Part shown: in pieces, positions 12,517 to 13,579 of the stretch
How the letters are laid out: the number at the start of each line of letters is the position of its first letter
Numbering within the stretch: position 1 is the first letter of the stretch
Source: an uncultured Phycisphaerales bacterium
GTDB lineage: Bacteria; Planctomycetota; Phycisphaerae; Sedimentisphaerales; Anaerobacaceae
Assembly (NCBI GenBank): GCA_937868145.1
Contig: CALMMH010000339.1
Coordinates: 1-13,579, forward strand
Length of the DNA stretch: 13,579 nt
Direction of reading: 5' to 3'
Program-made: the position numbers and the translations under genes
The notes under the pieces: generated by a model
What the model was told of the DNA's origin: nothing
What the model saw: the letters and a program-made list of their open reading frames with translations, nothing else
The model's database searches: none

Positions 12517-13579
12517 TCACGGGCGGACCAGAAGGACGCCGTCCTTGACCTGCCATGTGTATTCCGCACGCGGTCCGATCGGCGTCAGCGTGTACTCGAC
12601 GCCGTGGGCGACCTGGTCCAATTGGGAGGGCTTCAGGCCGACGACGAAGCCCTGGAAAGCACCATGGCCGGCGGAGCAAGTTCCAGCCGAGTTCTGGGAT
12701 ACGATCCGGACATCCTCACGCCCAGCGGCCTTCAGTACGAATTCGAATCCGGCGTTCTCACGAAAGGCGTCCAGTTGCCGGTGGTCCTGCCCCTCCATCC
12801 ATTCGTCGATTGTGATGATGAAGTGGCCTCCGCCGGAAAACAAGTCTCTGCACCACTCGGGGATCCGCTCATCCCCCTGCCAGTATAGCCCGTTGACGTG
12901 CGCCGTCTTGATCTCGCGGTACTCCACGAAGGGGTATTCGTGCGGCCGGATCGGGACAAAGCCGTCGCCGGAGTTGGCCTTGAAGAACGCCACGACGTCG
13001 TCGATCATCTCGGGCTTGATCTCGTGGCCGGAGCCGTGGTACGTGACGCACTGGGCCGGGACGCCCAGCTCGTGGTAGATCGACTGGCTGACGAGCCACC
13101 GCTTGCCCATGTCGGCCCCGATGAGGCTGCGAATCAGTTGTGCGTGCTCCTCACAGAACGCGTCGCGGGAGAGGGTCGTGTCGTTGCGGTCCAGGTAGCC
13201 CATGTAGATATACTGAGACACCTGTTTGTACGCCGGCTCGTCGAACTCAATGCCGGCCAATTCCTTGAGATCGGCAATGCCCACGGGAAACGCCAGCGTC
13301 GTCCCCTGCCACTGCCGTGTGGCAAACGTCGGAATCCCGTTGACGCCGCCTGCGGCGACGGCTCGGACGACATCAGGGTGCAGGATCGCAAAACGATTCG
13401 TGAATACGCCGGAGGCGGAGTAACCATGCATAAAGACCTTGTCGCAGATCTCGACGCTGTTGCGTCGAAGCAAAGCCTGGGCGTCGCGGATCATCGCGAT
13501 CAGTTGCAGGTCGATCCGCGCCAACGGGCCGGACTCTATCTTAAGCGTATCTTCATCGAGCGAGTGCGTGTAAGTCTGC
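12517..13579 (-). CDS. alpha/beta-hydrolase-fold esterase-like protein (5' end beyond the window)
   Basis: The frame is open to the right edge, so the N-terminus is missing; 353 residues are visible. An alternative start, TTG at 13524, lies inside the domain and is not credible. The nucleophile elbow is HGYSASG (Ser54 counting from the edge), followed by a helix and the VVRAVAAGGVNG strand. YIYMGYLDRND (Asp130) and YHGSGHEI (His175) are good candidates for the rest of a Ser-Asp-His triad. This resembles PHB-depolymerase/feruloyl-esterase-like hydrolases. After residue about 185 a second region of roughly 165 residues begins (EYREIKTAHVNGLYW, then a beta-rich tail ending VKDGVLLVRP), which I do not recognise. 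Substrate unknown; cellular location undetermined because the N-terminus is not visible. Confidence 0.8.
   Translation of the reverse strand, partial: QTYTHSLDEDTLKIESGPLARIDLQLIAMIRDAQALLRRNSVEICDKVFMHGYSASGVFTNRFAILHPDVVRAVAAGGVNGIPTFATRQWQGTTLAFPVGIADLKELAGIEFDEPAYKQVSQYIYMGYLDRNDTTLSRDAFCEEHAQLIRSLIGADMGKRWLVSQSIYHELGVPAQCVTYHGSGHEIKPEMIDDVVAFFKANSGDGFVPIRPHEYPFVEYREIKTAHVNGLYWQGDERIPEWCRDLFSGGGHFIITIDEWMEGQDHRQLDAFRENAGFEFVLKAAGREDVRIVSQNSAGTCSAGHGAFQGFVVGLKPSQLDQVAHGVEYTLTPIGPRAEYTWQVKDGVLLVRP

Overview
The window looks like chromosomal DNA from a Planctomycetota bacterium, most likely of the Phycisphaerae/Sedimentisphaerales type. This is inferred from gene content, not from a marker gene. 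The supporting signs are a secreted VCBS/FG-GAP protein, a cell-surface protein ending in a PEP-CTERM-like sorting signal of the PAPG variant, two Tat-signal Gfo/Idh/MocA proteins, an outer-membrane-type MltA lipoprotein, GC-rich coding DNA, and mostly single genes on alternating strands with few operons.

Layout. (1) Positions 1-309, minus strand: a DUF2062 membrane protein cut by the window edge. It is divergent from a secreted seven-repeat calcium-loop protein (504-1673). (2) 1674-2187: no convincing gene; it holds a short dispersed repeat and a promoter leading to a zinc-ribbon NUDIX hydrolase (2188-2748). (3) A convergent acyl-ACP thioesterase (3629-2886), then about 770 bp without a gene but with divergent promoter candidates and several palindromes, then the PEP-CTERM-like surface protein (4403-5167) with a strong intrinsic terminator. 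(4) A murein transglycosylase MltA lipoprotein (5338-6651), ending at a bidirectional terminator that faces two tandem cold-shock genes (7252-7049 and 6986-6783, minus). (5) A 400-bp gap rich in TGACA/TGTCA words, then an unrecognised secreted protein (8288-7653, minus) with a strong promoter. (6) Two tandem copies of a Tat-exported Gfo/Idh/MocA-fold protein (8550-9773 and 10080-11300), about 78% identical by eye; the duplication includes about 80 bp of upstream DNA. (7) A 580-bp gap, a GNAT acetyltransferase (11880-12485), and a convergent alpha/beta-hydrolase-fold esterase-like gene that runs off the right edge (13579-12517).

The genes do not form one obvious pathway. Common threads are export and the envelope: signal peptides, a lipobox, Tat signals and a PEP-CTERM tail. 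I found no tRNA, rRNA, CRISPR array, transposase or phage gene. The item most worth following is the tandem Gfo pair, in which both copies share the same departures from the usual catalytic motif. The gene-free stretches at 3710-4402 and 7443-7652 come second.
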